A stretch of DNA of 35,950 bases. Source: Aeromonas salmonicida subsp. salmonicida. Lineage in GTDB: Bacteria; Pseudomonadota; Gammaproteobacteria; Enterobacterales; Aeromonadaceae. Where the stretch lies: assembly GCF_001643305.1 (NCBI RefSeq), contig NZ_LSGW01000048.1, positions 1 to 35,950 of the forward strand, in the 5' to 3' direction. A model generated the notes under the pieces. The model did not search any database and was not told the DNA's origin. It saw nothing but the letters and a program-made list of their open reading frames with translations. The stretch's first letter is position 1; each line of letters opens with the position of its first letter. Shown here one piece after another: positions 1 through 8,420 of this stretch. The position numbers were made by a program, and so were the translations under genes.

Positions 1-383
1 GGATGATTAGACCACTACACGCTTATCTGTGAACGCGATGAGCAATGGCCGTATGTAGGTAACAAAAATAGTCGCCATTGGCTTTGGTATGCCTTTGATA
101 CCAAAAGAAAACGTGCTGTTGTTTACACCTTCGGCCCGCGCAACGATGAAACATGCCGTAAATTGCTAAGCCTGCTTGCCCCTTTCCAGATTGGCTTTAT
201 CACCAGTGATGGACTGGGGTAGCTACGCCAGAGAAGTCCCCTGCAAGATACATCTGACTGGAAAAATCTTCACGCAACGTATCGAGCGTAACAACCTGAC
301 GATCAGAACGCGCCGCAAGCAACTAGATCGTAAAACCATCTGCTTTTCTCGCTCTGTTGAGCTCCACGAGAAAGTCATCGGCC
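1..383 (+). pseudogene. IS1-family transposase (InsB-like) remnant
   Basis: Reading from about base 10, the protein contains CERDEQW, then HWLWYAF, FGPRNDETCRKLL and SLLAPF, all typical of IS1-family transposases. At about 212-218 one extra G (GATGGAC where GATGAC is expected) makes the frame run into a stop at 226-228. In the next frame the family sequence resumes as WGSYAREVP, HLTGKIFTQRIERNNL and [10 protein letters not shown]. The shift falls on the second acidic residue of the catalytic DDE triad. The last roughly eight residues and the terminal inverted repeat are missing, because after the codons for VIG the sequence becomes chemotaxis-receptor DNA. A TGA at 4-6 also lies in the first frame. 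The element is therefore broken in at least two ways and cannot make active transposase. The left part lies outside the window. Confidence 0.85.
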
Positions 384-828
384 CTTCATCGACAAGGTGC
401 TGGAGACCTCGTCGCACATCAACACCTCGGTCAACGAGGTCAGCAGGCAGATTGAGAACCTCAACCAGCAATCGAAAAGCATCGAATCCATCATCTCGAC
501 CATCAGCGGTATCGCGGATCAGACCAATCTGTTGGCACTCAATGCCGCCATCGAGGCGGCCCGGGCCGGTGAGCAGGGTCGTGGCTTTGCCGTAGTGGCG
601 GATGAGGTACGCCAACTGGCTGCCAGAACCTCCAGCTCCACTGGCGAGATCATCTCGGTCATCAAGCTCAACTCGGACATCACCTCCAGGATCACCCAGA
701 CCGTCTCTGTGGTCTCTGACAAGGCCATGGCGGGCCAGGAGCAGGCCAGCATCATTGCCACCGTCATCAAGGAGATCATCGAAGATGCCAACTCCGTCTC
801 CGCCACGGTCAAGGACTTGTCCATCTGA
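382..828 (+). pseudogene. Methyl-accepting chemotaxis protein, C-terminal fragment
   Basis: About 148 codons ending in TGA at 826-828 encode the cytoplasmic signalling tip of a chemotaxis receptor. The hairpin-tip sequence [20 protein letters not shown] is followed by [20 protein letters not shown], the contact site for CheA and CheW. The ligand-binding domain, membrane segments and HAMP domain are absent. The reading frame opens directly out of the IS1 remnant with no start codon or ribosome site of its own; a GTG at 397 has no convincing Shine-Dalgarno. It is most likely a decapitated receptor left by an insertion followed by a deletion. Expression from an outside promoter cannot be excluded. 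Confidence 0.85.
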
Positions 829-849
829 TAAGGAATGGCGATGCAAGGC

Positions 850-878
850 AACAAGCGGCGGGGATCTCGTCGCTTGTT
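850..878 (+). terminator. Hairpin after the receptor fragment
   Basis: AACAAGCGGCG pairs with CGTCGCTTGTT (one G-T pair) around a seven-base loop, 22 bases after the receptor stop. There is no T-run after the stem, so termination activity is uncertain. The remaining bases up to about 1030 show no gene or other clear signal. Confidence 0.4.
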
Positions 879-1030
879 CCATTCTGTAGAAGGTTGTCCG
901 CAAGGTGACACAACCGTATGGCGGCGCAGATGGCCGTATTGATGTGGGCGGCAAGTGTGTGGCGAGCAAGGGGTGAGCAGGCGCTATGCCCTCGCCCATC
1001 CCCGGCGTTCGAGATAACCAGACCCGATAC

Positions 1031-1228
1031 TCAGCCTTCCCCCTTCATGTAATGGCGAGCCGCTTCGTCAGCCTGCATCAGGGCGGCCTCCCACAATTCA
1101 GCGATCAGCAGCCCCTCCTCTCCCACCGCCGCCTCCTCCAGCGCTTCCAGCGACCTGGCATCGTCCAGCGTAAAGGGATTATGGGTCAACAGGGCCTGTG
1201 CCCTGGTCAATAACATCATGCTGTTCAT
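1031..1228 (-). CDS. Small hypothetical protein, 65 aa
   Basis: This is a short acidic, alanine- and leucine-rich protein with no signal peptide or membrane segment, probably helical (runs such as LEALEEAAVGEEGLL and ELWEAALMQADEAARHY). I recognise no family. I chose the ATG at 1228 because GGAG lies seven bases upstream of it; an in-frame ATG six bases earlier (1234) sits directly on the ribosome site. It lies downstream of the EamA transporter on the same strand, about 90 bases away, so co-transcription is possible. The function is unknown. Confidence 0.55.
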   Translation of the reverse strand: MNSMMLLTRAQALLTHNPFTLDDARSLEALEEAAVGEEGLLIAELWEAALMQADEAARHYMKGEG

Positions 1229-1323
1229 CGGCATTCTCCCGGATAAAGCCTGGCCAAGGTGATGAGCGACACACGCCCTTTGACTGTGCTGACTCTAGTC
1301 CATCGATCAGCCTCCGGGATAGA

Positions 1324-2220
1324 TCAGCTGTCGGCGATAACCGGCTCGCGCACTTTGCGCCGAGCAGGCAGCTGGCCCACGGCAATCCCCAGCAAGACGG
1401 CGCCACAGGCAAGCCATTGCAATGGCGTCAGAGTTTCACCGAGCAGCAGATAGGCCAGCAACAGGGTGAAAACTGGTATGAGGTTCACATAGGCCGCCGC
1501 CAGGGTCACCTTGACCTGGGTCACCGACCAGTTGTAGAACAGGTAGGCTCCTAGCGTCACAAAGGTGCCAAGAAAGACGATGACCGCCATGTCCTGCCAG
1601 GCCCAGGCGGTGGGCCAGGGTTCGCTGAAGGCGAAAGGGGCGAAAAAGAGGGTACCGACGAAAGCCTGTAACGCAGTCAGGGTCAGCACACCGTAGCGGC
1701 TGGAGAGCTTCTTGAAGACCACAGAATAGGTGGCGGCGCACAGCATGGCCGCCATCTCCAGGCTGTTGCCGAGCAAGGCGTTGGGGGCAAACTCGTCCAC
1801 CCCGCCGCCCAGCCCCAGCAGGGCAATGCCGATGATGGCGATGGCAAAGCCCAGCAACTGGCGGCGACTGACCCGCTCCTTGAGCAGCACAAAGGCCACC
1901 AGGGCCACGATGAGCGGCAACAGGGCACAGACCATGCCCGCCTGACCGGCACTGGTGTAACGCAGGGCATTGACCTCCAGCAGGAAGTAAAGGCAGGGCT
2001 CCAGTCCCCCCATCAGGGTCAGCCAGCGCCAATCCCCTTTTTGATAGGTGAAATTGCCCAGATAGCGGTAGCAGAGCAGCCAGCAGAGCGCCGCCACACT
2101 CATGCGCATGAACAGCACCTGACCGAAACCCCAGATCCCCAGCACGTGCTTGAGGGCGATAAAGGAGCTGGACCAGAGCAGCATTGCCAGGGTCAGGGTA
2201 AAAATGGGTAAAGGGCGCAC
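1324..2220 (-). CDS. DMT-superfamily transporter, EamA family
   Basis: The 298-residue inner-membrane protein shows about ten hydrophobic helices in two repeated halves, the usual EamA design. The first half opens with TLTLAMLLWSSSFIALKH, a typical family start, and each half ends near a LxERVS or LLGETLTP motif just before a final helix. Such proteins export or import small metabolites or amino acids; the substrate cannot be read from the sequence. The start is GTG at 2220, with GGAGG four bases upstream. The short basic tail RRKVREPVIADS is probably cytoplasmic. The gene is divergent from rsxA. Confidence 0.85.
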   Translation of the reverse strand: MRPLPIFTLTLAMLLWSSSFIALKHVLGIWGFGQVLFMRMSVAALCWLLCYRYLGNFTYQKGDWRWLTLMGGLEPCLYFLLEVNALRYTSAGQAGMVCALLPLIVALVAFVLLKERVSRRQLLGFAIAIIGIALLGLGGGVDEFAPNALLGNSLEMAAMLCAATYSVVFKKLSSRYGVLTLTALQAFVGTLFFAPFAFSEPWPTAWAWQDMAVIVFLGTFVTLGAYLFYNWSVTQVKVTLAAAYVNLIPVFTLLLAYLLLGETLTPLQWLACGAVLLGIAVGQLPARRKVREPVIADS

Positions 2221-2270
2221 ATTTCCTCCATGAAATTGGCCATTTGAATAATAACCATGCGGCCTTGCGG

Positions 2271-2299
2271 TTGTTTAAGGAGACCTAAAATCAGATAAT
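2271..2299 (+). promoter_or_regulatory. Candidate sigma-70 promoter of the rsx operon
   Basis: TTGTTT at 2271-2276 and GATAAT at 2294-2299 are separated by 17 bases, and the -10 box lies 33 bases before the rsxA ATG. The spacing is ideal and both hexamers are near consensus. No other promoter of this quality was seen in the gap between the EamA gene and rsxA. Confidence 0.5.
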
Positions 2300-2332
2300 A
2301 CCGCCGCCTTCAAACCGGATAACCCATCTCCC

Positions 2333-2914
2333 ATGACTGAGTACCTGCTTTTATTGGTCAGTACCGTGCTGATTAACAACTTCGTGCTGGTGAAGTTTCT
2401 CGGCCTGTGTCCCTTTATGGGCGTCTCCGGCAAGCTGGAGACCGCCGTCGGCATGGGGCTGGCGACCACCTTTGTGATGACGCTGGCCAGCGCCAGTTCC
2501 TATCTGATGGAACACTATATCCTGATCCCGCTGAACATCGCCTACCTGCGCACCCTTGCCTTCATTCTTGTGATCGCCGTCGTAGTGCAGTTCACCGAGA
2601 TGGTTATCCGCAAGAGCAGCCCGACCCTCTATCGCCTGCTGGGCATCTTCCTGCCGCTCATCACCACCAACTGCGCCGTGCTGGGGGTGGCACTGCTGAG
2701 CATCAACGAGCGTCACAACTTCATTCAAAGCATCATCTACGGATTTGGCGCAGCCGCAGGCTTCTCGCTGGTACTGATACTGTTTGCCGCCATGCGTGAA
2801 CGCCTGGTGGCGGCCGACGTTCCCACTCCGTTTCGCGGTGTGTCGATTGCCATGGTCACCGCCGGCCTGATGTCGCTGGCCTTTATGGGCTTTACCGGCC
2901 TTATCAAGATATAG
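2333..2914 (+). CDS. rsxA: Electron transport complex subunit RsxA/RnfA
   Basis: This 193-residue integral membrane subunit of the Rsx/Rnf complex has about six helices. Rnf couples electron flow between reduced ferredoxin and NAD to ion movement across the inner membrane; in E. coli the Rsx form keeps SoxR reduced. The protein begins [20 protein letters not shown] and has the family sequences [11 protein letters not shown] and [15 protein letters not shown]. The length is the same as in other gammaproteobacteria. It is the first gene of the operon, and rsxB starts four bases after its stop. The Shine-Dalgarno is weak. RsxA and RsxE are homologous, membrane-inverted subunits and both are present here. 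Confidence 0.95.
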   Translation: MTEYLLLLVSTVLINNFVLVKFLGLCPFMGVSGKLETAVGMGLATTFVMTLASASSYLMEHYILIPLNIAYLRTLAFILVIAVVVQFTEMVIRKSSPTLYRLLGIFLPLITTNCAVLGVALLSINERHNFIQSIIYGFGAAAGFSLVLILFAAMRERLVAADVPTPFRGVSIAMVTAGLMSLAFMGFTGLIKI

Positions 2915-2918
2915 CGCT

Positions 2919-3482
2919 ATGACTCACATACTCTTTGCCGTTCTGGTACTGGCCCTGCTGGCCCTTGCCTTCGGAATCATTCTGGGCTTTGCCGCCGTCA
3001 AGTTTTACGTGGAAGCCGATCCCATCGTCGATCAGCTTGACGCCCTGTTGCCGCAGACCCAGTGCGGCCAGTGCGGTTACCCTGGCTGCAAACCTTATGC
3101 CGAGGCGCTGGCCAATGGCGATCAGATCAACAAGTGCGTGCCCGGTGGCGATGCCACCATGCGCAAGATAGCCGACCTGATGGGGGTCGACCCTCAACCG
3201 CTGGGCAGTGCCGAGGCCGCCATCCCGGTCAAGAAAGTCGCCTTCATCCATGAAGATCAATGCATCGGCTGCACCAAGTGCATCCAGGCCTGTCCGGTCG
3301 ATGCCATCGTCGGTGCCACCAAGGCAATGCACACCGTCATCACAGACGAGTGCACCGGCTGCGATCTCTGTGTCGATCCCTGCCCGACCGACTGTATCGA
3401 AATGATCCCTGTGCCGACCACGGTCGACAACTGGAAGTGGGATCTGGCCAGCGTCGCCATTCCGGTCAAGATAGTGGAATAA
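2919..3482 (+). CDS. rsxB: Electron transport complex iron-sulfur subunit RsxB/RnfB
   Basis: The protein has 187 residues. An N-terminal membrane anchor (about residues 4-27) is followed by a four-cysteine cluster site (C49, C52, C57, C73; CGQCGYPGC) and two ferredoxin-type 4Fe-4S motifs: C115-C118-C121-C125 ([12 protein letters not shown]) and C145-C148-C151-C155 ([12 protein letters not shown]). It passes electrons between soluble donors and the RsxC/membrane part. Every expected cluster cysteine is present. The gene is tightly packed between rsxA and rsxC. Confidence 0.95.
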   Translation: MTHILFAVLVLALLALAFGIILGFAAVKFYVEADPIVDQLDALLPQTQCGQCGYPGCKPYAEALANGDQINKCVPGGDATMRKIADLMGVDPQPLGSAEAAIPVKKVAFIHEDQCIGCTKCIQACPVDAIVGATKAMHTVITDECTGCDLCVDPCPTDCIEMIPVPTTVDNWKWDLASVAIPVKIVE

Positions 3483-3496
3483 ACAGCGGAGTAACC

Positions 3497-5758
3497 ATGC
3501 AGCATCTGCTCGAACGCATCAAAGCCGGCACTCTGTGGGATTTTCACGGCGGCATTCACCCTCCCGAGAACAAGCACCAATCCAGCCTGACACCCGTGGT
3601 GGACGCGGGTCTGCCGCCCCAGCTCATCATACCGGTGCGCCAGCACGCAGGGCCGGCCGGCGATCTGCTGGTACAGATCGGCGACAAGGTCAAGAAGGGT
3701 CAGCCACTGACCCGCTATGACAAGGGCCGCATAGTGCCCGTGCACGCCTCGACCTCGGGCACCATCACCACCATCGGCCACCATACTGTGGCGCACCCCT
3801 CGGGTCTCGATGATCTCTGCATTACCCTGACGCCGGATGGGGAGGATGCCTGGGGTGAGCACCAGGGCAAGCCAGACTACTGGAATCTGGATCGGGGCGA
3901 ACTGCTTGAGCGCATCCAGCAGGCCGGCATTGCGGGTCTGGGCGGCGCCGTGTTCCCGACTCACAGCAAGCTGGACGGTCGCGGTCAGCTCACCGAGATC
4001 CTGATCGTCAACGGGCTGGAGTGCGAACCTTATATCAGCACAGATGATCGGCTGATGCAGGAGTATGCCGACGAGATCATGGATGGCATCCGGGTGCTCA
4101 AGCATCTGCTCAAACCCAAGTTGACCCTGATCGGGGTGGAAGACAACAAACCCGCCGCCATTGCCGAACTGACCCGCCACGCCACCGATGAGGACGTGCT
4201 GGTCAAGACGGTGCCGACCAAGTACCCCTCGGGCGGTGCCAAGCAGACCATAGAGCTGCTTACCGGCCGTCAGGTGCCCAAAGGTGGGCGGGCGGTGGAC
4301 ATGGGCATCATGGTGCTCAACGTGGCAACCGTGTTCGCCATCAAGCGCGCCATCATCGACGGCGAGCCGCTCATCTCCCGCATCGTCACCCTGACTGGTG
4401 ACGCCTTCAAGAAGCCAGGCAATGCTTGGGTACTGCTGGGCACACCAGTACGCTGGCTGTTGCAGCGTTTTGAGCTGCAACCCGAGGCGGACCAGAGGGT
4501 CATCATGGGGGGCCCCATGATGGGCTTCACCCTGCCCCACGCCATGGTCCCCGTGGTCAAGGCCACCAACTGCCTGCTCTCCCCGACCCGTGCCGAGCTG
4601 CCGCCCCCCGGTCCCGAACAAGCCTGCATCCGTTGCAGCGCCTGCGCCGATGCCTGCCCGGCCAATTTGCTGCCCCAGGAACTCTACTGGTACAGCCGCG
4701 CCAAGGAGTACGACAAGGCCGAAGGGCTCAACCTGTTCGACTGTATCGAGTGCGGCGCTTGCGCATGGGTCTGCCCGAGTGAGATCCCCCTGGTGCAGTA
4801 CTACAAGATTGCCAAGGATGATATTCGCGAGGCCCGTGCCGAGGCCGAAAAAGCCGAGCGTGCCAAGCAGCGTTTCGAGGCCAAGCAGGCCCGCTTCGAG
4901 CGGGAAAAAGCGGCCCGAGAAGCCCGCCATGCCGAAGCTGCGGCCCAGCGCCGCCAGGCCATGACGGCCAGTGGAGGGGAAGATCCCGTCGCTGCCGCCC
5001 TCGCCCGCATCAAAGCAAAGCAGGAAGTCACGGCCAGCGCTGTTGGCGAGCAGCCAGACAACAGCGCCATGATTGCCGCCCGCGAGGCGCGCAAGCAGGA
5101 GGCCCTCGCTCGGCGCGCAGCCGCCAACAGCGGTGAACCTGCTGACGTTGCCGCCGTCGTTGCGCCAACGCCAGAGGCGCAGGATCCGAAAAAGGCCGCT
5201 ATCGCAGCAGCCCTTGCTCGTGCCAAGGCCAAAAAAGCAGCTCAAGCGGCGGATGAAGACGTCGCCAAACCCGAGGCTATGGCTAACGAGGCCCAGCCGC
5301 TCAGCGAACCCGCAGCTGCCGAGGTTGACCCCAAGAAAGCAGCCATTGCTGCTGCCATCGCACGGGCCAAAGCCAAGAAGGCCGCGCAAGCTGCGGATGA
5401 AAACGTCGCCGAGCCTGAGGCTATCGCTAGCGAGGCCGAGCCGGTCAGCGAACCCCCACTGGCGACTGTCGAGGTCGACCCCAAGAAAGCAGCCATTGCC
5501 GCCGCCATTGCACGCGCCAAAGCAAAAAAAGCAGCGCAAGCGGCGGATGAAAACGTCGCCGAGCCTGAGGCGACGGCTAGCGAGGCCCAGCCGGTAAGCG
5601 AATCCGCACCGGCGACTGCCGAGGTCGACCCCAAGAAAGCAGCCATTGCCGCCGCCATCGCCCGTGCCAAGGCCAAGAAGCTGGCAGCAGAGGCTGCCGC
5701 ACAAGGCCTGACCACCCAAGCACAGTCACCTTCTCCATCGCCAGACAAGAGCCACTGA
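3497..5758 (+). CDS. rsxC: Electron transport complex subunit RsxC/RnfC with repeated Ala/Lys tail
   Basis: The protein has 753 residues. The N-terminal part (about residues 1-370) is the NADH/FMN-binding RnfC/NqrF-like region with GLGGAVFPTHSKL and NGLECEPY. Two 4Fe-4S motifs follow: C377-C380-C383-C387 (CIRCSACADACP) and C416-C419-C422-C426 (CIECGACAWVCP). From about residue 440 the protein becomes a highly charged, alanine-rich helical tail containing four near-identical blocks starting DPKKAAIAAA at residues 563, 611, 661 and 711. I chose the ATG at 3497, which gives the standard RsxC start MQHLLERIKAGTLWDFHGG; the open frame extends further upstream only through rsxB. A repeated tail is common in gammaproteobacterial RsxC and varies in copy number; its role is unclear. 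Confidence 0.95.
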   Translation: MQHLLERIKAGTLWDFHGGIHPPENKHQSSLTPVVDAGLPPQLIIPVRQHAGPAGDLLVQIGDKVKKGQPLTRYDKGRIVPVHASTSGTITTIGHHTVAHPSGLDDLCITLTPDGEDAWGEHQGKPDYWNLDRGELLERIQQAGIAGLGGAVFPTHSKLDGRGQLTEILIVNGLECEPYISTDDRLMQEYADEIMDGIRVLKHLLKPKLTLIGVEDNKPAAIAELTRHATDEDVLVKTVPTKYPSGGAKQTIELLTGRQVPKGGRAVDMGIMVLNVATVFAIKRAIIDGEPLISRIVTLTGDAFKKPGNAWVLLGTPVRWLLQRFELQPEADQRVIMGGPMMGFTLPHAMVPVVKATNCLLSPTRAELPPPGPEQACIRCSACADACPANLLPQELYWYSRAKEYDKAEGLNLFDCIECGACAWVCPSEIPLVQYYKIAKDDIREARAEAEKAERAKQRFEAKQARFEREKAAREARHAEAAAQRRQAMTASGGEDPVAAALARIKAKQEVTASAVGEQPDNSAMIAAREARKQEALARRAAANSGEPADVAAVVAPTPEAQDPKKAAIAAALARAKAKKAAQAADEDVAKPEAMANEAQPLSEPAAAEVDPKKAAIAAAIARAKAKKAAQAADENVAEPEAIASEAEPVSEPPLATVEVDPKKAAIAAAIARAKAKKAAQAADENVAEPEATASEAQPVSESAPATAEVDPKKAAIAAAIARAKAKKLAAEAAAQGLTTQAQSPSPSPDKSH
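5183..5680 (+). repeat. In-frame tandem repeats in the rsxC tail
   Basis: Four direct copies begin at 5183, 5327, 5477 and 5627, with periods of 144, 150 and 150 bases (48 or 50 codons). Each starts DPKKAAIAAAxARAKAKK and continues with a variable acidic linker (AAQAADE, then a Glu/Pro/Ser/Ala-rich stretch). The last copy is only the 18-residue core. Copies two to four are nearly identical in their core DNA, and copy one is more diverged. All periods are multiples of three, so copy gain or loss would keep the frame. Confidence 0.9.
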
Positions 5759-5761
5759 TCC

Positions 5762-6814
5762 ATGTTCAATATCGCGAGTGCGCCGTTTGCTCATAACCGC
5801 AAACAGACCCAAACCCTGATGTTGCTGGTGATCCTGGCTTGCCTGCCCGGCCTGCTGGCCCAGACCTGGTTCTTTGGCTGGGGTTCCTTCATCCAGATCC
5901 TGCTGGCGCTGGTGACGGCACTGGGGGCCGAGGCGCTGGTGCTCCGCTTGCGCCGCCGTCCCATCAAGCCCGCCCTGATGGATGGCAGTGCCGCCCTGAC
6001 CGCCGTGCTGATTGGCCTCTCTTTGCCCCCCCTGCTGCCCTGGTGGATGCTGGTACTGGGCACCGCCTTTGCCATCATCATTGCCAAGCACCTTTATGGC
6101 GGCCTGGGCCAGAACCTGTTCAACCCGGCCATGGTGGCCTATGTGTTGCTGTTGGTCTCCTTCCCCGTGCAAATGACCAGCTGGTTGCCGCCAGACACCA
6201 TTCGCGCCTATGACATCGGCTTTGGCGATGCAGCGTCCGTCATCTTTACCGGCTTCAGCCTGGATGGCTACAGCATGGCGCAGCTCAAGCAGGGGGTGGA
6301 TGGCCTCACCATGGCTACGCCACTCGATACCCTGAAGACAGGGCTGAATCAGGGGCTCACCACGGGTGAAGTGATGAGCCACGCCGTATTCGAGGGCTGG
6401 GGCGGCATCGGCTGGAGCTGGGTCAACCTGGGTTACCTGCTGGGCGGCCTGTTCCTGCTGCAGCAAAAAGTGATCAACTGGCGTATTCCGGGTGCCATCC
6501 TGGGCTCCTTGTTGCTGGCCGCAACCCTGGGTTATCTGATGACGCCGGATGCCACCGCCACCCCCATGTTCCATCTGTTCAGCGGGGCCACCATGCTGGG
6601 GGCCTTCTTCATCGCTACCGATCCGGTCAGCGCCAGCACCACGCCCCGTGGCCGTCTGGTATATGGCGTACTGATTGGCGTGCTGGTCTACCTTATCCGT
6701 CGCTTTGGCGGTTACCCTGATGCCTTCGCCTTCGCCGTGCTGCTGGCCAACTTGTGTGTTCCGCTGATCGACAGCCTGACACGTCCCAAGGTCTATGGAG
6801 CACGTCGTAAATGA
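5762..6814 (+). CDS. rsxD: Electron transport complex subunit RsxD/RnfD
   Basis: This 350-residue membrane subunit has about nine or ten helices. It carries the conserved sequence [13 protein letters not shown], in which T186 corresponds to the threonine that binds FMN covalently in Vibrio cholerae RnfD (T187). It also has [18 protein letters not shown] near residues 273-290, typical of the RnfD/NqrB family. The ATG lies three bases after the rsxC stop. The C-terminus [14 protein letters not shown] is followed 22 codons later by a second, diverged copy of the same tail (see the repeat at 6836). Confidence 0.95.
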   Translation: MFNIASAPFAHNRKQTQTLMLLVILACLPGLLAQTWFFGWGSFIQILLALVTALGAEALVLRLRRRPIKPALMDGSAALTAVLIGLSLPPLLPWWMLVLGTAFAIIIAKHLYGGLGQNLFNPAMVAYVLLLVSFPVQMTSWLPPDTIRAYDIGFGDAASVIFTGFSLDGYSMAQLKQGVDGLTMATPLDTLKTGLNQGLTTGEVMSHAVFEGWGGIGWSWVNLGYLLGGLFLLQQKVINWRIPGAILGSLLLAATLGYLMTPDATATPMFHLFSGATMLGAFFIATDPVSASTTPRGRLVYGVLIGVLVYLIRRFGGYPDAFAFAVLLANLCVPLIDSLTRPKVYGARRK

Positions 6815-6835
6815 GTAACATCATGCGGATAACCC

Positions 6836-6903
6836 ACCTCTGTGTGACCACACGGAACGACAGCCTGACACGCCTCAGGGGATATGGAGCACGTCGCAAA
6901 TGA
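6836..6903 (+). repeat. Relic second copy of the rsxD 3' end
   Basis: Bases 6858-6903 match the last 46 bases of rsxD (6769-6814) at 40 of 46 positions, including the stop codon. Read in the matching frame, the relic encodes NDSLTRLRGYGARRK and then stop, against [15 protein letters not shown] in rsxD. Weaker similarity (LCV before the block) extends back to about 6836. It sits in the rsxD-rsxG gap, which is 123 bases here although the operon's other gaps are mostly only a few bases. It has no start codon or function of its own that I can see. Confidence 0.85.
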
Positions 6904-6937
6904 TCCCGGCGCAAACCTCACTCTCAGGAAGTATCCA

Positions 6938-7570
6938 ATGTTAAAGAGCATGCGCAAAAACGGCGTCACGCTAGCCCTGTTTGCCCTGGCCTGCACCGCC
7001 GTTGTGGTGCTGACCAACGAGCTGACCCGCGACAGGATCGCCCATCAGCAGCAGCTGGAAAAGCTGCGCACTCTCTCCGCCCTGTTGCCGGAGGGAAGCT
7101 ATGACAACGACCTGGTGGCCAGTTGCAAGCTGGTACAGAGCAAAACCTATCTGGGCAGCGATCAGGCCATGCCGCTCTACACTGCAACCCTGAAAGGCGA
7201 GACCACGGGTTATGCGCTGGAAACCGTGGCACCCGACGGCTACAGTGGGGCCATTCGCCTCATCGTCGGTACCGATGCCAAGGGCAGCGTCAGTGCTGTG
7301 CGGGTGCTGGCCCACAACGAGACGCCGGGCCTGGGTGACAAGATAGAGCTGAAGAAATCGAGCTGGATAGACACTTTTGTCGGCAAGTTCCTCAGCCGCG
7401 ACAACGAGGCAAGCTGGGCGGTGAAAAAAGATGGTGGCGAATTCGATGCTTTCACTGGCGCCACCATCACCCCCCGCGCCGTGGTCAAGGCAGTGAAAAA
7501 CCTGCTGCTGCTGGAGCAAACGCACCCTGAGTTGCTGCGTGATGCCCCTCCGTGCGACCCCACGCCATAA
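6938..7570 (+). CDS. rsxG: Electron transport complex subunit RsxG/RnfG
   Basis: The protein has 210 residues. An N-terminal membrane anchor (about residues 9-28) is followed by a periplasmic FMN-binding domain. The flavinylation motif FTGATITP places T176 as the covalent FMN site (T175 in V. cholerae RnfG). GETPGLGDKIEL-type family sequence is present as NETPGLGDKIEL. I chose the ATG at 6938 because it gives the family start MLKSMRKNGVTLALF and has AGGAAG six bases upstream. The frame is open back to an ATG at 6884, but that start lies inside the rsxD relic and would add 18 unusual residues. Confidence 0.93.
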   Translation: MLKSMRKNGVTLALFALACTAVVVLTNELTRDRIAHQQQLEKLRTLSALLPEGSYDNDLVASCKLVQSKTYLGSDQAMPLYTATLKGETTGYALETVAPDGYSGAIRLIVGTDAKGSVSAVRVLAHNETPGLGDKIELKKSSWIDTFVGKFLSRDNEASWAVKKDGGEFDAFTGATITPRAVVKAVKNLLLLEQTHPELLRDAPPCDPTP

Positions 7571-7643
7571 GCCTGGGCCCACACATATGAAACAGACTGA
7601 TGTGCTATGCATATCCATGTGCCATCTCAGCCGGAGCCGATAA

Positions 7644-8402
7644 ATGGAACACTCTCATACACTGGATGACCAGACCCCGATCAGTGAGGGCAAGGGCCGT
7701 CGTGAAGAGCTCAAGGAGCTGATGCTGCAAGGGCTGTGGAAGAACAACCCCTCCCTGGTGCAGGTGTTGGGGCTCTGCCCTACCCTGGCAGTTTCCTCCA
7801 CCTTTACCAATGCGCTCGGACTGGGATTGGCCACCATGGCGGTGCTGGTGAGCTCCAACCTGGCCATCTCTCTGGTGCGCAACCTGGTGCCCAAGGACAT
7901 TCGCATTCCCATCTACGTGATGATCATCGCCGCCCTGGTCACCAGCGTGCAGCTGCTGATGAATGCCTATACCTATGGCCTCTATCAGGCGCTCGGTATC
8001 TTCATCGCCCTGATTGTCACCAACTGCGTCATCATAGGCCGGGCCGAAGCCTATGCCTCCAAGAATCCGCCCCTGCTGGCGGCATTGGACGGTTTCATGA
8101 TGGGGCTGGGCTTTACCCTGGTGCTGCTGGTGCTGGGTGGCCTGCGGGAGATCATCGGCATGGGGACCTTGTTTGACGGCGCCGAATTGCTGCTGGGTGA
8201 CTGGGCCAAGTCCCTGCGCATCGAGCTGTTTCATGCCGATGCCAGCCTGCTGCTGGCGATCCTGCCGCCGGGGGGCTTTATCGGGCTAGGCCTGATGATC
8301 GCCGGCAAGAATGCCATCAATGACTGGCGTGATCGCAAGCAAGCCGCCCCCCTTGCCGATAGCAGTGTGTCTGTGGCGGGTGTGCACGCCACCCAGCTCT
8401 GA
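7644..8402 (+). CDS. rsxE: Electron transport complex subunit RsxE/RnfE
   Basis: This 252-residue membrane subunit is the paralogue of RsxA, with about six helices. The family core begins [20 protein letters not shown] and contains [45 protein letters not shown] and [12 protein letters not shown]. The N-terminal 26 residues before the core are longer and more charged than in E. coli. The ATG at 7644 has GGAG seven bases upstream, which supports the longer form. It lies between rsxG (73-base gap) and nth (18-base gap). Confidence 0.94.
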   Translation: MEHSHTLDDQTPISEGKGRREELKELMLQGLWKNNPSLVQVLGLCPTLAVSSTFTNALGLGLATMAVLVSSNLAISLVRNLVPKDIRIPIYVMIIAALVTSVQLLMNAYTYGLYQALGIFIALIVTNCVIIGRAEAYASKNPPLLAALDGFMMGLGFTLVLLVLGGLREIIGMGTLFDGAELLLGDWAKSLRIELFHADASLLLAILPPGGFIGLGLMIAGKNAINDWRDRKQAAPLADSSVSVAGVHATQL

Positions 8403-8420
8403 TCTGAGACGTGAGAAACC

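Noticed and set aside
223..999. Long minus-strand reading frame opposite the IS1 remnant and receptor fragment
   Set aside because: It is a shadow of the receptor's coding strand; it has low-complexity Asp/Gly/Arg composition and matches no family.
3257..5719. An 820-codon minus-strand frame opposite rsxC
   Set aside because: Its Gly/Leu/Phe-rich repeats mirror the Ala/Lys repeats of rsxC; it has no ribosome site or family motifs, and rsxC is certain.
6884..6937. Longer RsxG starting at the ATG at 6884
   Set aside because: The upstream ATG lies inside the rsxD-tail relic and adds 18 residues absent from the family; the ATG at 6938 has a good ribosome site.
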